64,000 nt of DNA from contig VZRZ01008555.1 in NCBI GenBank assembly GCA_013398175.1, forward strand, positions 3,511,968 through 3,575,967, given 5' to 3'. The notes under the pieces were generated by a model. That model saw only the letters and a program-made list of their open reading frames with translations. It ran no database searches and was not told the DNA's origin. The position numbers were made by a program, and so were the translations under genes. This document shows, in pieces, positions 40,008-50,313 of this stretch. Positions within the stretch are counted from its first letter, which is position 1. Each line of letters opens with the position of its first letter. This stretch comes from Climacteris rufus (lineage: Eukaryota; Chordata; Aves; Passeriformes; Climacteridae).

Positions 40008-43000
40008 GTTTCCTCTCTCCAGTGGCATGAGTCTAAGGTTTAATAGTGGTTTGGCAGTTTGCAGAGAAAAACCTGAGCAGTCTGCCAGTTTGCTGGGAGG
40101 GAGGAGCAGAGGGATGGTGAAACACCCCGCGACTCATTCCCACTGGAGCCTACTGAATTATGGTTTGAATTTAACCCCTCTGTGGGATTGAACATTCAAT
40201 GTATCTGATTATTTGGAACCCATAGGAAAGCCCAGACCTCCGGGAGGCACTTCCTCAGCACCCTGCCTGCCTGCCTGAGCACTGCAGCCTCTGCTGCTCT
40301 CCCCTCTGGGCTCCAGCACCTCAACCGGGTTTTTCATGTGGGGTAAAAGCACCCAAAATGTTTGAGTTTGTTTGTTTGGTTTTTTTTTTTTTTCTTTAAA
40401 TGATTATCCCTTGCAACTTGCTTTTCCAGCTCAGTTCTGTGTTGTTAACTGGAAATGCAGACTTAAAGGAGGCAGCACTGAACTAAAGAAACCAGGCAGG
40501 AAAGAGAAAACAATGGCTTGGATAAAAATCATTCCCCTGGACAGAAATGGATAACCAGAGTGAGAGGGATGAAGAGGGATCCCTGCGCTCCAGCCCCTCT
40601 CTTTGGGAGGCTGCTTTGGGAAGGCTGGGAGAGGGAGGGAAGCTGAACCCTGTGGGAAGGGAGGGAGCTGCGGGTGTGTCAGTGGGAAGCTGGAGACAGA
40701 GGGAGCCGGCTGGGAGCTCCTACGCCCCCGAGGATGAGCAAACTTGCCTGGCCTGGGAACAGAGAGGATATGTGTAGGTAAGGGAATATGCTGGGAGAAG
40801 TGTGCGTGCCTGAGGCATTATACCTTGGCCATGTGTCACTTCAGTTTTTGGTGGGGATGAGTAAAAAGGGTTTCTAGAGGGAAGGTTGCAGTTTCAAGCA
40901 GCAGGCTGGTGAAAAGCAAACCTTTTTCTGGGGGAGCTGAAGTAGCTGTAGTTGGTCATGGCTTAGTGTGAGCCTTGGCAGTCCTCCCAAGGAGAAGAAG
41001 GACACAAGTCCCTCTGCTCACTGAGCGTTGCTGCTGAGACCCCGGGAAGGAGGACAGTGTTGGTGGCACAGCAGTCATGGCAGGACAAAATTCTAATTTA
41101 TTGTTTACTGTTGTTAATCTTCAGTTCAAAAATCATACAAACACTTCACAGTCATCCCTGCCTCTGCTGTGGGTCCTCCACTTGGAGGAAGTCCCAGAGG
41201 GAGGTCCCTGAAGGGCAGCTCAAGCTGGAGACCTGCTTTGTGTCACTGACACAACTGTGTGTGCAAAACAAGTACACCCAGAGGTCTGTGCCCTGGCCTG
41301 GCCCCAAAACTCCTCTGTGCACAGCAAGTGTGCTCCTGTCCGACAGAGAGCTGTTTGCAGAGCTGATGCTCCTTCCCACTGCCATGCCAGGTGCAGCTAG
41401 CCCTTTCCTTTCAGGAATGTACCCTCCTCTAACAAGAAAGGGAGGAATAACCTCTCCAGGAGACACCTAAAAGGATTGAATTAGGAGAAAGAAATATTTC
41501 AAGATTCTCCTGTGCTTTTGGCCTACTATTTCACCTCCCCTTAACAGTGGTTTCTACTTCAGGGCAGGGCTTCAGCATTGTCATCTAGTGCTCAGGTCTC
41601 CATCCATGTTGTGGGCACCCTGTACAATGCCTGTGGAAGCACGACTTGTTGGCATCTCAGTTGGCCTAGGTTTTGCTTGTTGCCCCTTGCCTGCCATGGA
41701 TGCTCTGTGTGCCCCAAATAATGTGTGAGGCTGAGCAGGGAGAAAAGATCTCCAAAGACAGCATCTTGAAATGCCAGGCTGCAGTTCTTGGCCAGGCATT
41801 TCCACCTTAGACTGAAAGTGGGAGCCCTGTTCTTAAATACCTTGAGTGAGGTGTTTTCGATTCATAAAGCTTTCTGAGATTCTTCACCCTTTGCCTTTTC
41901 ACATTTTTGTTCATTGTGCAGAAAAGAACAATTACTTTTTAAGCAGATAAGGAGTATGTTTGTTAATTAACAAGTGTATTAAATATTTCATCAAGGAAAG
42001 TGTTTTAACAGGCACTTCGGGTTTCATGTGCTGTTTACTTTTGATAGCTTAGGTGAAAAGTATTTCTTGAGGGAAAATGTGATCTTCTTATGCCAAGACA
42101 AAATGTCTCCCTGCTCAAGTCATTACATTTACGTGTCTGTGGCCCTGATCAGAAGAGTAGTGACACTAGGTCAAAAGCTGATGTTTATATCAGCAGCCTG
42201 ATAAAGAGCTAGAGCCCACAGACTTTAAATATTGAGCATGATTTGCAGAAGTTGTGCTGTTAATATCATGGTCATATTTGTATGCAACTAATTAAAAGTT
42301 GTCATATGGTCTGTCCCCTGCATGTGGAATGACACCTAGTCCAAACAAAGGCAGTGCTGAACTTCTCAAGCATTTGGTGTTAGATCCTCATTGGGAGTAA
42401 TCTGTGTTTGATACCTTGACCTCATTATGCCTGTATTTGATAGATCTTTATGGCAGGTAATGGTGGGCTGTGTTTAGACATTTGCATGTGACTTAATGTT
42501 ATGCTATTTACATACAGAGCACAGTGCATGGGAATACAGTCTGCTCTTTGTAGTCTGATAAAATGCCAGTGAGCTTGTAGGTGTGATGCAAATGCAGTGT
42601 ACCTGTGATCAGGGACAGCTGAATCAGGGACTGAAAATGAGCTGTCAGGGAAGATGTCATGAAAGCAGGTTCAGCCTACAGTGCCAGCTCATCTAACCTT
42701 TGGCTGCAGGGGGAAAAAGCAGGAACACGTTCTCAGTTCTCCCGTGGTGTAGTATCTAAAATGACTGCATTAGTGCCTGAAAAAATGAGAAATAAAAAGC
42801 AATCTGTTTTGCTATTCCTTTTCCTACATAAATCAAATGCATTGAGGATTACAGTTCTACAGATTAAGTGGTTTGACATCAAATGATTTTGTTGTAAGCT
42901 GTGAAGTGAAAAGTGCAGAAAGGAAATTTCTGTTCTTTCTTTCTTACCAAAAATTGTTGTCCTCTTTCTTGTCTGTACAGAGAGGATAATTCAGACACAA

Positions 43001-45334
43001 TGGTCTTGTTTCCCTCTGAAACAGCACAAATCAATAACTCTACCAGAGTCAGGACTCATCTGCATGGGAAGTCAGACTGCTGTAATTATAGCTGTACTGC
43101 TGCAGTTATGCCATATAATCTCTTGTGGATCCTCTTATTACAGGATAAAGAGTGACTTTTTTTTCAGCTTAATTTAAACTACCTCTTCTGATGTTAAGAA
43201 ACATCAACTGTGTTGAAAATGGCCATGGTTCATATTGAAAGAGAAATGCTCACATGGGGAGTTAGGTTGCCAGCATGATTAATTAAATTCACATCTTCCT
43301 CTATAGTGGAGTAATTCCCCTTTTCTGTGGTTAGTGTCAAGTTCAAGGCAGTGTTAATCCTTCTTGCAGCCTTCTAAAACTTCTGTTTAGAGCCTGCTGC
43401 TAATGAGCTACCCAAACAGAGAACCAGATTTCTGACATTTGAACAGGAAGGTTCTTTCTGCTGCTGGGGCTGGGCAAAGCCAGAAGTCAGTGGGGTAATT
43501 CTGTCTATGAGACCTTGGAGCAGTGGAGAGTGTCCAGTAAACATTATTGTTCCCAGTCTTACATCCTTGTTTATTTGTGCTTGGTTAAAAAAAATGAGAT
43601 CTTGGCCCCACTGATGCTGATGAAAGAAATTGGAGAGGGTTGGAGTGGTACAGCTTTTTGCCCAGAGAGCACAGAGCATTTCTCCAGGAGTTCTCTTTGT
43701 CTTGTTCCCAGCCCTGTGTTTGCTCCAGCAAGCAATGGTTTTCTTCTAAAAGAATGAGTGAATTCTGTAAGTATTCTCCCATGAGACAGGTCAGTTTTAT
43801 CATCTCCAACAGGATATTACCATGTGCACAGAAACTTGCTCAAGTCTCTGCATGAAGGTTGAGCTCAAGCTGGTAATAAGGACTGACTTTTAGCCCCGGG
43901 GACATTTCTCCTGGTTGGTTGTCATGACCTGCTACACCTCAGAAACCAGAATGATCCCCCTTCCATTTCCCAATCTGACTGGAAAAAAGATGCAGTAATG
44001 TCAAATATTCTAGTCAGCAGTTTCGGTGCCAGCAGGGCTGTTCTTCAGCAAGTTCCCCTTGGCTGGCAGGGCCTGTGCTCTGTGCCATCAGTGGTGACCT
44101 GCCCTGGGGACAGAGCCCACTGTTGGCTGTTGGCAGTTCTTGGATTTTGGGTGAGCAGATGCCTTTTTAATCTGTTTCAAGGCAAACTGAAATAAAACGG
44201 GTACTCCTTATGTGATTACTAAATATACATGTTCCTGATTTTATTCCATCAAGAAAATGAAGTCCTGTGGTTGTGTTTTAGTGTATGTCAACCTTTGAAA
44301 ACCTAGGTTAAAAAGAAGTGCAAAATGTCTCTTAGAGCCACTGAAAACGCTATGAGTTAAGATGGACCAAGAAATAGTTTCTGCCTTGCAACTTGATTAT
44401 ATGAAGATTCCACAGTTAAAATGTGAGGTCAGAAATCTGTCTCCTGTATCCCAGGGTTCTGGTAGGTTTAAATTGGTGATGAGAGTATGCCCATCACTGA
44501 TGAGAAAAGCTGTATTTTTTTACCTGTTATTAATTTGTAAGGAAAAGTGCCTTACCAGTGCCTTACTATGTGTAAAAAGTGTTAAAACCCGAATCCTGTT
44601 TTCTCCCTAAGAAAGTGCACTATAATTCCCTTCTGCTCGCTTTTGTGAAGGACAACACATGGTACCTGTGCAGAGATGATCCCAGCTCAGAAACTGTGGA
44701 TCTCAGCTCAGTGGGGTGCTGACATATAAAGTCAGCGTGGGATCAGGCCTGGGTTTTGTCTCTCTCCTGACACAGCTTCTTTCACCTGAAGCTGTAGAAG
44801 GCGAGGCAAGCTGAAGCATATTCCTTGCATCACTCCCAACAAACAGCTCCACATTTCTATGTGATGGTACAGAGCCATTTCCCATGCAGGAAGACACCAT
44901 TCCAGCTTGCATCCAGACCAGAACAGTTACTGTGCTCAGACTTACCCCTCTTTCTCAACCTCCAGCAAGCTTAAAAGCCCATAACTCTGCAAACAGAGCC
45001 CAAAGGTCTTGCTGTGTGACAGCTGTTCTGTAAACTCCGTGATGAATATTTATGGTGCAACACGGGCTTCTTCCTTAGCTGCCATTTTCTAGGCTCTGGC
45101 TCAACATTGTGCCAGCAGCTCTACCAGTCCCCAGGAGCACGTCCTTTTGTGCTCCAACCTCGGGTGAACTTCTTTGCCCCTGTGCTCACTGGGGACAGAA
45201 CACAGCGGGGAGGGGGGGATGTACACCTGAGCATGGATGTGCCCCACTCTTCCTGGAGAGAAGGGAGAGCATCGCAGCTGATGAAAGCTGATCACCTCTG
45301 CGCATTGCTCATGGATGGACGATGTACAGGAATG

Positions 45335-45432
45335 TACCACCATGTGTCTTTCTCTATAGTTTTTGCGTCCATTCCTTTTCCCTGGCATATTAGGTTGGCT
45401 TCCTCAGCGCTTTGAATGGCCGCAGTGAGGTG
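45335..45432 (+). repeat. Long direct repeat, copy 1 (~98 bp)
   Basis: This copy starts TACCACCATG and includes CCTGGCATATTAGGTTGGCT and CTTTGAATGGCCG. It is nearly identical to 45761-45856, differing by a few substitutions and a 2-bp indel. The two copies bracket the LTR-like segment at 45.43-45.74 kb. Confidence 0.95.
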
Positions 45433-45740
45433 ATGGGTGTTGCCTTACTCTTTGCTGTTAAAAATAGCTAGTTCCATAGTAGCTAGTTCTCAAGGTTATT
45501 GTTCTGTAAACATAGCCATGTTATTGTAGAATTATCTTCTCATTGCATTCCTTTCCCATGGACACAGATCTTTGATGGACATTTTCTTTGACCACTGTAG
45601 TTGAAGGAGGAAGAACTGATTTCCTCCAATGACTAGTAATTTCTAAAAGGGTATTTAAGAATAAAGAAGGTGGGTCTTGCCCCCTTCCTTCCTTTCCTCT
45701 GAACTTTAACACAGCTGTCTCTGGCTCTTCTTTCTGTGCC
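45433..45740 (+). mobile_element. ERV LTR, family A, copy 1 (solo, approximate ends)
   Basis: From TCTGTAAACATAGCCATG (45503) onward this segment is clearly homologous to 51799-52030. Shared blocks occur in the same order: TTGCATTCCTTTC, a GATGGA[C/T]AT block, TTTGACCACTGT, CTCCAAT, TTTCTAA. A TATA-like TATTTAAG at 45652-45659 overlaps AATAAA at 45660-45665, followed by a T/C-rich stretch, which is typical LTR promoter and poly(A) layout on the plus strand. It resembles LTRs common in songbird genomes. No internal retroviral genes adjoin it. The terminal TG/CA and the target-site duplication were not resolved. Confidence 0.75.
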
Positions 45741-45760
45741 TCCAGCTTCCAGCAGCGTTA

Positions 45761-45856
45761 TACCACCATGTCTCTTTCTCTACAGTTTGTGTCCATTCCT
45801 TTTCCCTGGCATATTAGGTTGGCTTCCTCAGCGCTTTGAATGGCCGTAGTGAGCTG
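45761..45856 (+). repeat. Long direct repeat, copy 2 (~96 bp)
   Basis: The second copy of 45335-45432, with start-to-start spacing of 426 bp. The sequence continues on the right into a CpG-containing stretch that differs from the sequence following copy 1. Confidence 0.95.
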
Positions 45857-47261
45857 GTCGGCTCGGCACGCAGGGGTGACACCGCTGCTGTGAGCCAGGG
45901 CCGGGCTGAGCTCATGCTCCTGCCGCTCCCCCGCAGCACCGCTGATCCAGAGACAGCGCTCAGCACCGGCCTGAGCCTCCTCCCACACCCCATTCCTGCA
46001 GGAGGCTACTACGCTTTCCTATTCTCCATCATAGTGATTAACCCCCATTCTTCAGGCATTCCTTATACTTTCTTCTCTGTGCGTCCTGCAGGCAAATGCC
46101 ACAGCCTGGCTCTGCTGATTAATGGGGGCGTGGATTAGGAAATCAAGGTTTTCTTCTTGCACTACATGTGAACATCTCCCCAGCACAACAGTTCTTCTCT
46201 GCCCCCTCTCAGGGTTTAAGCTTCCACCATGCACTAGGTGCAAGTTTTGGCCAGGGGCAGCTCCACATATCTCACTGCACCGTGCCGGTGGGATGTCCCT
46301 TTTCCCTTGGCAGGCAGCCCATGCTGCCTCTGTTTCCTGTGAGCACTTTCCTCCTTCTGCCTGTGCCTGCATGCCTCTGCATCCCTCTGGATTGCTCTGC
46401 ATCTTTCTGCATCTCTCTGTGTCCTCTGTGTCCCCCTGCACATCTGGGTGGTCAGAGCAAGGTGTCAGGCCAGCGAGCAGCCTCCTGCTCCACCTGCTCC
46501 TCCCGTTGGGAAGCAGTCAAAGCTGAGAGAGCAAGGCTTGCTGGAGGATGTGCCTGCTCTGTTTGCTCATAGGCCGTTCACGCTGTGTGCTCTATATGAA
46601 TTTTTTAATTATGTTGCCCCTGGCTCAAGTGCCATTCACTTGGAACAGGCAGGTTTTCCTCCAGTGCTGCAGTGTATTTGCAGCCCTTCTAGTGCTGGCA
46701 CAGAGAGGATGCATTTGGGGGTGTGCCTGGGTACTCCGCCAGTCCACCAAAGCATTGACTTTTATTTACTTTTTAAATGTACATTTTATATCATATCAGT
46801 AATGTAGTTTAAAAGATCTATTTATACTTTATATTACTCCCAGCCCTCCTCCCCTCTTGCTGGGAGCCATCCTCTCTATCAGGATGCAGCCCCAGCAAAA
46901 GGAGTGTGGGACAGGGGTGCCCCTGTCTGGGGAGCACAGGGCACGGTGGGGACCTCGTGGCTAATCAGTTCTTACCTGCTCTCCCAAAGCTGACAAAAGC
47001 AGGTGTAAAGCTACAACAGGAGCACAAACGTGGCATTACCAGATCCTATTAATTCTAAATAAAAGCAATTACATTTTGGTGTCAGATCTAGATTTCATAT
47101 ACACCAGGGGTTTATCTCTTATTGCACAAATATGACCCTGCTCACACAGAAATGTCCTTCCCCAGCACTGATGACTGCAGGAGATGGTGCCCATGCTGTT
47201 CTGTGGCATGAAGGTAAACCAAAAGAAGGATGTCACTATTGGCACCTCAGGGGACCGAATG
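45857..47261. other. Intergenic, no gene recognised
   Basis: A moderately GC-rich stretch to about 46.75 kb gives overlapping chance open frames on both strands. It includes the degenerate CTCTGCAT repeat at 46374-46441. The remainder is AT-rich. No known domain. Confidence 0.6.
46374..46441. repeat. Degenerate CTCTGCAT/CTCTGTGT repeat
   Basis: Successive imperfect 8-14-bp units such as CCTCTGCATC, CTCTGCATCT, TTCTGCATCT and CCTCTGTGTC lie on the plus strand. It explains the repetitive appearance of minus-strand open frames here. Confidence 0.7.
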
Positions 47262-47580
47262 AGTTTTTCACAATAGTAGAGTGATTTAGGTTGAAAAAGA
47301 CCTTTAAGATCAGATGTTAACCCAGCACTGCGAAATCCACCACTAAACCGTGTCCCCAAGGGTCACATCTACACATCTTTTAAATCCCTACCAGGATGCT
47401 GACTCAACCACTTCTCTGGGCAGCCTGTTCCAATGCTTAACTCCCCTTTCCATGATGAAATTTTTACTAATATCCTATCTAAATCTCCTCTGGTACAACT
47501 TGAGGCCATTGCCCCTTTAAAAAGTTTCCCATCACTGTGAACAGTAATTATCTCTGTGAGCACTGCCAATATTGCATCCC
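47262..47580 (-). mobile_element. CR1 LINE 3'-end fragment
   Basis: The plus strand is the reverse complement of the classic CR1 3' end. Its blocks are GTTGAAAAAGACCTTTAAGA, ACACATCTTTTAAAT, CTGGGCAGCCTGTTCCAATG, TAATATCCTATCTAAATCTC and CAACTTGAGGCCATT. The element is on the minus strand with its 3' end near 47265, where degenerate remnants of the ATTCTATG-type terminal repeat appear. It is 5'-truncated near 47.58 kb and has no coding capacity. Confidence 0.93.
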
Positions 47581-48990
47581 TCAGGTTCAGCTGCTGTTTG
47601 GCACCACTACTTTCAAGAGATCAATATGACACAAATTTGTGAGGATTCATGTCCCCATAGACTTAAGTCTTCCAGCACATAAACAACCCAGGAGTTTTTT
47701 GAAGACAGTTCATCTTTGAATGAAGTAAGAGGTGTCCTGGGCTCATGGAAGATACTGTCACAAGAGCATGAGTGGTCTACAAAATACCTGCACCCTTCTC
47801 AAAGTATTCAAAAACCACCTGCTAGACTTTATCAGGTGGCTGAAGAAGCCGAGGCAATGCTCACTAGCCTTTAAGACTCTGATTTAGGTGGAGAAACATA
47901 ATGGAAAATCTTTGAAATTCTATATCTAGCTGTGTAACAGAAACACCCACATTCAGTGATACTTGCTTGTCTGAAGTCTTCAGGTTTCTTATGCATGTTG
48001 TGACATTTCCCCTCCATTTAATGGCATTAATCCTATGCTGAGATTGCCTTGGCTTGTTGCTGGGATGCTCTCCTGCCCAGCCTTTTGCTGCAGCTGAGCA
48101 AATGAATACTTTGTGGTGTACAGAACTTGCCATTTGAGTATTATTTTTGCCATGTGGTTTTTTTTTTCTTAAATTCCAGCACCACTTTTCTCTCTCTCCC
48201 TCTCTTTTGTGTGTTACTTTCTGAGTAGCGTGAGCCCATCTGCATTTAGTCGAATGAGTGGGAACTGTGGGCACGCAACAGTACATGATCCCTTCTATTA
48301 TATAATTAAATTGCCATAATGTATATGACTTAGGAATATGTCTGAACAAGTTGCTATGAATCATACATTTTTCAGCCTGAAACCGCCCTATTTAGCTTTT
48401 GTTAATCATTTCACTGCTCCTACATTTTGAAGTAAAGCTTCCCTTTGCTTCAACTCTAAAGGCAAAAGGATAGGAAGAGTGAAACACATTTTTATCTCTG
48501 TTATTCTAGTGAAATATGAACATAAGGGAAACTACACCACGTGCAGTTGAGATCAGAATCTGGCACAGAGTCTCTGTGCCCCATGATAAGTTTCTGCAGT
48601 CCTGACCTACTGAACTGTCAGTATCAGCGTGCAAGTTGTTGTAGTTCAATATCTCGTATCAATTTTGGGCACAGATCTGCAGGGCAAGTTTTTAAAAAAT
48701 TTAAAAAAATTAAATTTTAAATCTGTTGCTTTCTTTTCCTACCAGTTGCTACTTGACCAAAATTAAAAAAAAAAAAAAGAAAAAAACAACAAAACAACCA
48801 AACTCTTCTGAATAAATCTCTCCTTGTCTTTAGCAGGATCCTGCTGGAAGCAAGATCCATCTTGTCTTTATCAGAAGCTCTGTCTGATCAGAGAGAGGAT
48901 CCTTCCAAAAACATGGGAGAGATTTGGCTAGAACGAAATGTAAGAAGTCAGTGGTATAGGGGAAAAAAGTCCTATGTCTGCTTATTTACC
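47581..48990. other. Intergenic, no gene recognised
   Basis: AT-rich sequence. It includes the low-complexity tract at 48.69-48.80 kb. A 166-codon minus-strand frame at 48364-47864 has no recognisable domain and skewed composition, so I do not call it a gene. The stretch 48.27-48.43 kb looks unusually motif-rich (TAATTAAATT, GTTAATCATT) and could be a conserved non-coding element. Confidence 0.55.
48764..48797. repeat. A-rich low-complexity tract
   Basis: A run of As with scattered G and C (AAAAAACAACAAAACAACC) follows an A/T-only stretch at 48.69-48.72 kb. It could be the poly(A) tail of a decayed retroposon, but no body is recognisable. Confidence 0.6.
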
Positions 48991-48999
48991 CTGTGTCAG

Positions 49000-49930
49000 A
49001 CTTTGTGTTCGCTGGAGTTACTTTGGCTTTCTCCATGCAGCTCGGAGCAGAGTTTGGCGCTGGAGCGCCTGAGTTTTGCAGTCTGGTTCGAGTACGCGAT
49101 GAGTAGACGGGGCAGCTGAATCAGCGTGTCTGGGGAGCAGAGGTGTGAGTGTGAGTCAAAAGTGACACATACCACCCGATTAAAGAACTCCACTTGGTTC
49201 AGAGAGACCCGCCACAGCTCTGGCACAGCTCTGGGGCCGCTGGCTCGTGTCCGTGTGTGGAGCTGCCCTGCCCTGGCCCCAGCACAGTTCCCGGCAGGGC
49301 TGGCACCGGAGACAGGAGCTCTCGGTGCCATCACCTCCCCGTGTATCTCCGTGGGGTCTCGCCGGTTCTCCCCACACAAAGCAGCGTCAGCAGGCGACCT
49401 GTGCTTCAGACTGGAGCCTTGCTTTACTGTGCATTTTGGTGACGGACACTCCTTCCTTTGTTTCTGCTTTATTTCTTATTTCTGCTGTGTCAACCGCAGC
49501 CCAGCGGTTGCATCTCAGGGGCACTGATTGCCCTGCAGAATGTTAATCTTGAACGAGTGACCGAACCTCTGCCGTGTCCTTTACAGTCAGCCTTGCGATA
49601 TCTCTGGTGTAGTGAAGGGTCTGCCTGCCGTGCAAAGGAAGCGCTGAGTGCAGTTCTTCCCTGCATGGGGGAAGGCAGTGAATGCACATATTCTGGTGAG
49701 AATTTAATGTTCTGTGTTCTGCAAGACGCACTCACTGGAGCCGCGATGGGGTGCGCGCTCTGCCGAGGGCTGGGGACAGGCCCGAGGGTGCACGGCGTCC
49801 TGCGCTGGCTTTCCCTGGTGGTACGGGGGCTGGCTGCCGAGCTGCAGCGCCTTTCCCCCAAGCAGGGTTCCAGCTGTGCCTGGCTGGACAGTGCTGGCTC
49901 CTCTGTTGAGCAGGATTGCCCATAGCCCGG
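49000..49930. promoter_or_regulatory. CpG-rich island without a recognised gene
   Basis: CpG dinucleotides are frequent throughout (for example TTCGAGTACGCGATG, GCCGCGATGGGGTGCGCGC), in contrast to the CpG-poor flanks. GC-richness also leaves frames open on both strands, with two 155-codon frames overlapping antiparallel at 49458-49925 and 49957-49490. Neither has a recognisable domain, so I read it as a regulatory or non-coding promoter-like island and not a coding gene. It abuts the LTR at 49931. A decayed retroelement body is an alternative. Confidence 0.5.
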
Positions 49931-49994
49931 TGGTCTTCGGCGGGTAGACGAGAACAAAGACCAAGGAGGGGCCTCTGTCCAGTGATTTCAGCTC

Positions 49995-50000
49995 TTTATT
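49995..50000 (-). terminator. LTR poly(A) signal AATAAA
   Basis: The plus strand TTTATT lies within the family B LTR, downstream of its TATA box in the minus orientation, at the expected R-region position. Confidence 0.8.
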
Positions 50001-50115
50001 GAGGGCAGGGCAGCAGGAGAGGGTCCAGGGAAGGGTCCGGGAGCAGGAGCAGGAATGAGGGTCCAGGTGAGCTGAAGGGTCTGGAGCAAAGAACCCAGCT
50101 CACCGACTGACAGGG

Positions 50116-50258
50116 CTTTTTATAGGGAAAGGCAGGAGGGGGTACAGCCAATGGGGGAACAGAAATTACAATACAACCAATGGGTAACCGAGGATACAAG
50201 AACTTACTAGAACATAACCATATATGGGACATTACATAACTGGGTAATAAACCAATGG
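50116..50258 (-). promoter_or_regulatory. LTR promoter: TATA box with three CCAAT boxes
   Basis: CTATAAAAAG at 50125-50116 is preceded on the minus strand by three ATTGG/CCAAT elements, the nearest about 25 bp upstream. This is an apparently intact RNA polymerase II promoter that would transcribe on the minus strand, towards the CpG-rich island and ultimately YWHAQ 25 kb away. Confidence 0.75.
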
Positions 50259-50313
50259 AAACAACGTATGCAAACAGCCACCGAAAGGAATCATGGATTG
50301 GGTAACAGTGTCA

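Larger units (their letters stand above)
34591..45334. other. Intergenic, no protein gene recognised
   Basis: About 10.7 kb of mostly AT-rich sequence. Noted inside it are a TAATC(C/T) motif cluster at 38.09-38.13 kb, a CCAAG-rich simple stretch at 38.63-38.67 kb, a TATA-like site at 40.0 kb with a donor-like GTAAGG at 40778, and AT-rich homeobox-like motifs at 42.23-42.53 kb. None of the open frames resembles a known protein. Confidence 0.65.
49931..50313 (-). mobile_element. Well-preserved solo ERV LTR, family B
   Basis: Read on the minus strand, this has a complete retroviral-LTR layout. Three CCAAT boxes (plus strand CCAATGG at 50252-50258, 50177-50183 and 50148-50154) lead to a TATA box CTATAAAAAG (50125-50116), then a C/T-rich leader and AATAAA (50000-49995). 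It ends in ACCA at 49931. The upstream limit is either TGTTACCC at 50307 or TGACACTG at 50313, giving 377-383 bp. The plus-strand ends read TG...CA as expected. No gag, pol or env sequence adjoins, so it is a solo LTR formed by recombination. I could not identify a target-site duplication. It is unrelated by eye to the family A LTRs nearby. Confidence 0.88.

Noticed and set aside
41057..41470. 137-codon plus-strand frame and its 104-codon antisense frame
   Set aside because: No recognisable domain. The open frames occur on both strands of the same GC-richer stretch.
47864..48364. 166-codon minus-strand frame
   Set aside because: It has no recognisable domain, a composition rich in Lys, His, Ser and Thr typical of translated AT-rich DNA, and no promoter or splice context. 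Kept as non-coding.
49458..49957. Two antiparallel 155-codon frames
   Set aside because: Both are explained by low stop-codon frequency in CpG-rich DNA. Neither shows a known motif. The island itself is reported instead.
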